Assembly: GCA_017632695.1 (NCBI GenBank)
Contig: JAGBQS010000012.1
Coordinates: 1 to 10,424, forward strand
DNA length: 10,424 nt
Reading direction: 5' to 3'
Origin: Bacteroidales bacterium
Lineage (GTDB): Bacteria > Bacteroidota > Bacteroidia > Bacteroidales > UBA3663
Below the pieces are notes generated by a model. That model worked only from the letters and a program-made list of their open reading frames with translations. It made no database searches and was not told the origin of the DNA. Position numbers and translations under genes: made by a program. Each line of letters starts with the position of its first letter. Position 1 is the stretch's first letter. Positions 7,035 to 10,424 of this stretch are shown piece after piece.

Positions 7035-8633
7035 TTAATAACCTGGATTCTGTGTGAGGTTCGGATTGGCATTCATATCCTCGTCAGGAATGGCGAAGAC
7101 ATTACGGGTAGCTGCGAAGCTTGTTCCGTTTTCAGCACCGCCCTTCCATTGCCACAGATAACTGCCGCTGTTTTCGCCACCATACAGACCGTAGCGGATA
7201 AGGTCGGTACGACGATAGCCTTCGAAGTAGAACTCACGTGCACGTTCATCAAGAATCTGGCTGAGCGAGTACTGAGTCTGCGTTGAAGTGTTTGCACGGT
7301 TGCGGATAGCGTTCACATAGTCAGTACCCTTGCTACCGGTAACACCTCCGTTGGTGCGTGCTTCAGCTTCTGCATAAATCAGGTAAGCTTCGGCCGAACG
7401 CATCAGGAAGAAGTCCATGTCGACGAACTGAGAGTGGTGAGGAGCTTTTCCTGAAGCATAGGTGTTGCGGAACTTGGCAACTGCAAATCCGTCGGTATAC
7501 TCTGTAGGAGTTGCAACATCAAGGTTACGGTCGATGCCGAAGAAGATGGCGCGATCGTCGCCTGCAGCTGCAATCATATCCTCATAGTTTACGTTAGGAG
7601 CATCGGTGTTCGGGAAGAACTTGTCGAGCAGCTGACGGCGTGCGCGGTTACCTGCCCAGAACTCGGTTGTTCCGTAGTCGGAATTGTAGTTCATGTCAGC
7701 CTTCCAGGTCGAAGCCATCAGGAAGAGCGATGTACCCCAAGAGGTGGTGGTGATACCGTCCTGCAGAAGTGGCAGAATAGCCTCGGTGGCAGCGGTGGTC
7801 TCACCGTTATCGCCCATGAAGAGCATCTGGTAAGCGCTCCAGCCGTTCATACCGGTGGTATTCAGTACGTGAGGACCGTCAATAACCTTTTGTGCCATAG
7901 TCATGGCATCATTCCAACGGGCTTGGCCGGTATAGACTTCAGCATTCAGGTACATACGGGCCAACAGCAGGTTGGCAGCATCCTGATCAACACGTCCGTA
8001 ACCGTCGTCGGTGCTCTTTACGGCACGGGGAGCCAACAGATCGGGCAGCAGGTCGTTCAGTTCATCTTCCAACCATACAAACAGATCTGCGCGGGAAATC
8101 TGCTTCGGGCTGGTAGCCGAAATCTCGAGGGTGAAAGGAACGTTGCCGAAGCAGTCCATCAGGAAATAGTAGTCGAGCGCACGCAGGAAGCGTACTTCAG
8201 CCTCACGGGTCTTATCCACACCGGCGCAGACGTCGAGGTAGTGGTTGCAGTAGTCGATGCCTACATACAGACGATAGTAGAAGCCTCTCAGCATGGGGTG
8301 CGAAGCATCGTACTGATTGTAGTTGAAGGCAGGAATACCAGGGTCACCCCAGGCGCAGATAGCTTCGTCGGTAGGAAGTTCGTTGGCATTCCAGAGCTGG
8401 CGGACGTAACCGGTAGTACCGCCGTCCAAGCCGTCGATATCACAGTCGCCGTTGGCTCCGGTATTACCGGCAAGAGCCATATTGGCGTAGCACTTGGCAT
8501 ACAGGGCAGTTTCGTCGACTACCATCGTAGAGCTTGGATCCTTTGGCGTAACGTCCAGATCGTCTACACACGATACAGTCATTCCCATGATCATGGCCAG
8601 TGTTGCTGCTGAAAGAATATATTTCTTTTTCAT
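7035..8633 (-). CDS. susD: SusD-like (SusD/RagB family) glycan-binding lipoprotein
   Basis: Predicted 532-residue SusD/RagB lipoprotein, the lid that works with the SusC transporter to capture and pass on oligosaccharides. Residues 1-21 are a signal peptide with lipidation expected at C22 (MTVSC), followed by VDDLDVTPKDPSS, the usual acidic start of these proteins. Helical TPR-like segments are visible at 144-167 (EVRFLRALDYYFLMDCFGNVPF) and 221-252 (NLLLARMYLN ... MAQKVID). The family's C-terminal pattern appears at 460-482 (ILDERAREFYFEGYRRTDLIRYG), and the protein ends in NPGY. The segment LWNANELPTDEAICAWGDPG (80-99), with W81 and W95, recalls the starch-contacting region of Bacteroides SusD; this link is from memory and not aligned. 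The start ATG is 12 bp after the SusC stop codon, the standard tight pairing. With two amylases downstream, starch is the expected ligand. Confidence 0.96.
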   Translation of the reverse strand: MKKKYILSAATLAMIMGMTVSCVDDLDVTPKDPSSTMVVDETALYAKCYANMALAGNTGANGDCDIDGLDGGTTGYVRQLWNANELPTDEAICAWGDPGIPAFNYNQYDASHPMLRGFYYRLYVGIDYCNHYLDVCAGVDKTREAEVRFLRALDYYFLMDCFGNVPFTLEISATSPKQISRADLFVWLEDELNDLLPDLLAPRAVKSTDDGYGRVDQDAANLLLARMYLNAEVYTGQARWNDAMTMAQKVIDGPHVLNTTGMNGWSAYQMLFMGDNGETTAATEAILPLLQDGITTTSWGTSLFLMASTWKADMNYNSDYGTTEFWAGNRARRQLLDKFFPNTDAPNVNYEDMIAAAGDDRAIFFGIDRNLDVATPTEYTDGFAVAKFRNTYASGKAPHHSQFVDMDFFLMRSAEAYLIYAEAEARTNGGVTGSKGTDYVNAIRNRANTSTQTQYSLSQILDERAREFYFEGYRRTDLIRYGLYGGENSGSYLWQWKGGAENGTSFAATRNVFAIPDEDMNANPNLTQNPGY

Positions 8634-8645
8634 GATTGTACGGAA

Positions 8646-10424
8646 TTAGAAGTTAAGTTGAAGACCCAGTTGCATAGTGAATGGACGTGGGTACATGTTG
8701 TTGTCGATACCACCGTAAACTTCAGGATCGATACCGTTGTAGTTGGTGATGGTGAAGACGTTGGTGGCTGATACGTTCACGCGACCGTTCAGACGGGTGT
8801 TGAACAGATCATGGAAGCTGTAACCGAGTGTGATGTTATCGCACTTCAGGAAGCTGCCGTTCTCAACCCAGTAATCAGATACTGCATGATCGTATGTCTT
8901 CCAACCGCGGTTGATGCCGGCTGCGGTAGCATTCTGCAGATAGCCGAATGAGCTGTCGTAGCGCTTGTCGATATTCATCTTTCCTGCTTCGGTATCGTTG
9001 TAAACGTAGTTGTCGAAGCTTGCGCGCAGATTGAAACCGAAGTCCCAGTTGCGGTAGATGATACGAGAGCTCAAGCCTGCGGTGTAAGGAGCATCGGGCG
9101 ACTTGTAGAAGTAGAGGTCGGCATCGGTAATCGAGCCGTCGCCGTTGCGGTCCACATAAACGCCTTCCAGCGGCTTTCCGTCTTCGCCGTAAACCTGCTG
9201 GTAAACGTAGAAGCTGTTCTTCGGGTGTCCTGCAGCCTGAACCTGAATGGTATGACCGGTACCTGCCGAGATGCTGCCGGTCTTAACAACCGAGCTTTCG
9301 CCGGTCAGCTTGGTAATCTCATTCTTGTTGTAGCTGAAGTTAGCCGAAATCTCCCACTGCAGGTTGCGGGTCTGGATAGGACGTACGGTGGTAGCGATTT
9401 CGATACCCTTGTTCTCCATCGAACCGATGTTCGAGGTAACCTGGTTGCGGAAGTTTGAACCGGCGCTGACAGATGCTGTATTGATCAGATCGGTAGTCTT
9501 GCGATAGTACCAGTCGGCGCTCAATGTAATGCGATCGCGGAGGAATCCGAAGTCAACACCTACGTTGGTGGTTTCGGTGGTTTCCCACTTCAGGTTCTTG
9601 TTGTAGGCATCCGGACGATACAGCAAACCTTCGTCGTTAACACCCAGAATCGGGTAGCGGCCGTCGTTGTTCATCGAGTTGACGCTATAGGTTGCAAAAT
9701 AATTGTAGTTGCCGATACCATCCTGCTGACCGGTCTTACCCCAGCCGGCACGAACCTTGGCCTCCGATACCCAGTCGATGTCGCGCAGGAAGAATTCGTC
9801 CTTGATCTTCCAGGCAAAGGCTGCCGACGGGAAGAGCGACCAGTGGTCGTTGAAGCGTGAAGAACCGTCGTCACGAACGGTAACTGTGAGCAGGTAGCGG
9901 TCGAGGAGGCTGTAGAATGCACGTCCGAAGAACGATACCAGATAAGACTCCTGCAACCAGCGGTTGCTGCTGTATGAGTGGTATTCCTCGCCTGCAGCAG
10001 GTTCGCGCAGGTCCTTGTACAGAGAGCTGCCCCAATACTTCAGGTGGCTCCATTCGTAACCTGCCATGAAATCAAAGTGATTGGCTTTGTTGAAGTCCTT
10101 GATGTACTGTGCATAAGCAGAGTAGGTGAGGTTGAACTTCTCCTCCGAAGTGCCGCCGTCGTTGCCATAGTAGAAGTTGGTCTGGCCCCAGGTAGCATAG
10201 GTGGTGTGCTGGTTACCGTTGCCGTAATCGCCGACAAAGTTCATATGAAGATGCAGGTCCTCGAAACCGTGAATCTTGTAGTCGAGCTCCAGGTTACCCT
10301 GCCATGAACGCGAGTGGGCAATATCGTCCTTCTCGTTCAGCAAAGCCACCGGGTTGTGAGCGGTGTTGCGGTTAGGAATGAGCGGATAGTCGGCATCGTT
10401 CAGTGTGCTGCCGTCGTCGGTCCA
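8646..10424 (-). CDS. susC: SusC/RagA-family TonB-dependent transporter, C-terminal part
   Basis: Outer-membrane beta-barrel that imports oligosaccharides using TonB energy, partnered with the adjacent SusD-like lid. Only the last ~592 residues lie in the window; the family is usually about 1,000, so the signal peptide, carboxypeptidase-like domain, TonB box and plug are beyond the right edge. The frame is open to position 10424. The GTG near 10349 is an internal valine, since family-like sequence (DADYPLIPNRNTAHNPVALL) precedes it. Recognisable SusC segments are RDDGSSRF (about 184-191 of the fragment), KVRAGWGKTGQQDG, NVGVDFGFLRDRITLSADWY and NIGSMENKGIEI. The chain ends in QLGLQLNF, with the terminal aromatic residue typical of outer-membrane barrels recognised by the BAM machinery. 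No frameshift or internal stop is seen. Confidence 0.96.
   Translation of the reverse strand, partial: WTDDGSTLNDADYPLIPNRNTAHNPVALLNEKDDIAHSRSWQGNLELDYKIHGFEDLHLHMNFVGDYGNGNQHTTYATWGQTNFYYGNDGGTSEEKFNLTYSAYAQYIKDFNKANHFDFMAGYEWSHLKYWGSSLYKDLREPAAGEEYHSYSSNRWLQESYLVSFFGRAFYSLLDRYLLTVTVRDDGSSRFNDHWSLFPSAAFAWKIKDEFFLRDIDWVSEAKVRAGWGKTGQQDGIGNYNYFATYSVNSMNNDGRYPILGVNDEGLLYRPDAYNKNLKWETTETTNVGVDFGFLRDRITLSADWYYRKTTDLINTASVSAGSNFRNQVTSNIGSMENKGIEIATTVRPIQTRNLQWEISANFSYNKNEITKLTGESSVVKTGSISAGTGHTIQVQAAGHPKNSFYVYQQVYGEDGKPLEGVYVDRNGDGSITDADLYFYKSPDAPYTAGLSSRIIYRNWDFGFNLRASFDNYVYNDTEAGKMNIDKRYDSSFGYLQNATAAGINRGWKTYDHAVSDYWVENGSFLKCDNITLGYSFHDLFNTRLNGRVNVSATNVFTITNYNGIDPEVYGGIDNNMYPRPFTMQLGLQLNF

Noticed and set aside
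7869..8612. Plus-strand open frame of 247 codons opposite the SusD-like gene
   Set aside because: It is antisense to a clear SusD/RagB gene, its translation resembles no known protein, and long shadow frames are expected with this codon use.
10347..10349. GTG as a possible start codon for a shorter SusC-like protein
   Set aside because: The frame stays open to the window edge and the 25 codons before it encode typical SusC sequence, so this is an internal valine of a truncated gene.

Overview
The window holds most of one Sus-like polysaccharide utilization locus (PUL) for starch or related alpha-glucans. The organism is a Gram-negative member of the Bacteroidota, most likely order Bacteroidales. 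The evidence is a SusC/SusD outer-membrane pair, further Sus-type lipoproteins, intergenic gaps without clear Shine-Dalgarno sequences, and a C-terminal tail resembling the sorting signals common in Prevotella-type genomes. A Prevotellaceae-like source is my best guess, but the sequence alone does not fix the genus.

All six genes lie on the minus strand and are read from right to left. Positions 10424-8646 are the C-terminal ~592 residues of a SusC/RagA TonB-dependent transporter, whose N-terminus lies beyond the right edge. Then come a SusD-like glycan-binding lipoprotein (8633-7035), a SusE-like lipoprotein with two starch-binding-type modules (7015-5765), an enlarged SusF-like lipoprotein with five such modules (5704-3719), a secreted GH13 alpha-amylase with a CBM26-type module and a T9SS-like tail (3692-1686), and a compact second GH13 alpha-amylase resembling Bacillus AmyE (1658-207). 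Gaps are only 12, 19, 60, 26 and 27 bp, so one polycistronic unit is likely. The 60-bp gap between the SusE-like and SusF-like genes contains a strong hairpin. Positions 1-206 are non-coding and hold a 79-bp perfect direct repeat (two copies, 107-bp period) full of palindromes, just downstream of the last gene.

Inferred workflow: the SusE/SusF-like lipoproteins and SusD-like protein hold starch at the cell surface, the larger amylase cuts it there, the SusCD pair imports maltooligosaccharides, and the second amylase may cut them further in the periplasm. No SusR-like regulator, SusA neopullulanase or SusB alpha-glucosidase is visible, and no operon promoter can be seen because the 5' end lies outside the window. 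I found no wholly new system. The points of interest are the unusual choice and apparent targeting of the two amylases, the module expansion in the SusF-like protein, the intergenic hairpin and the 3' repeats.
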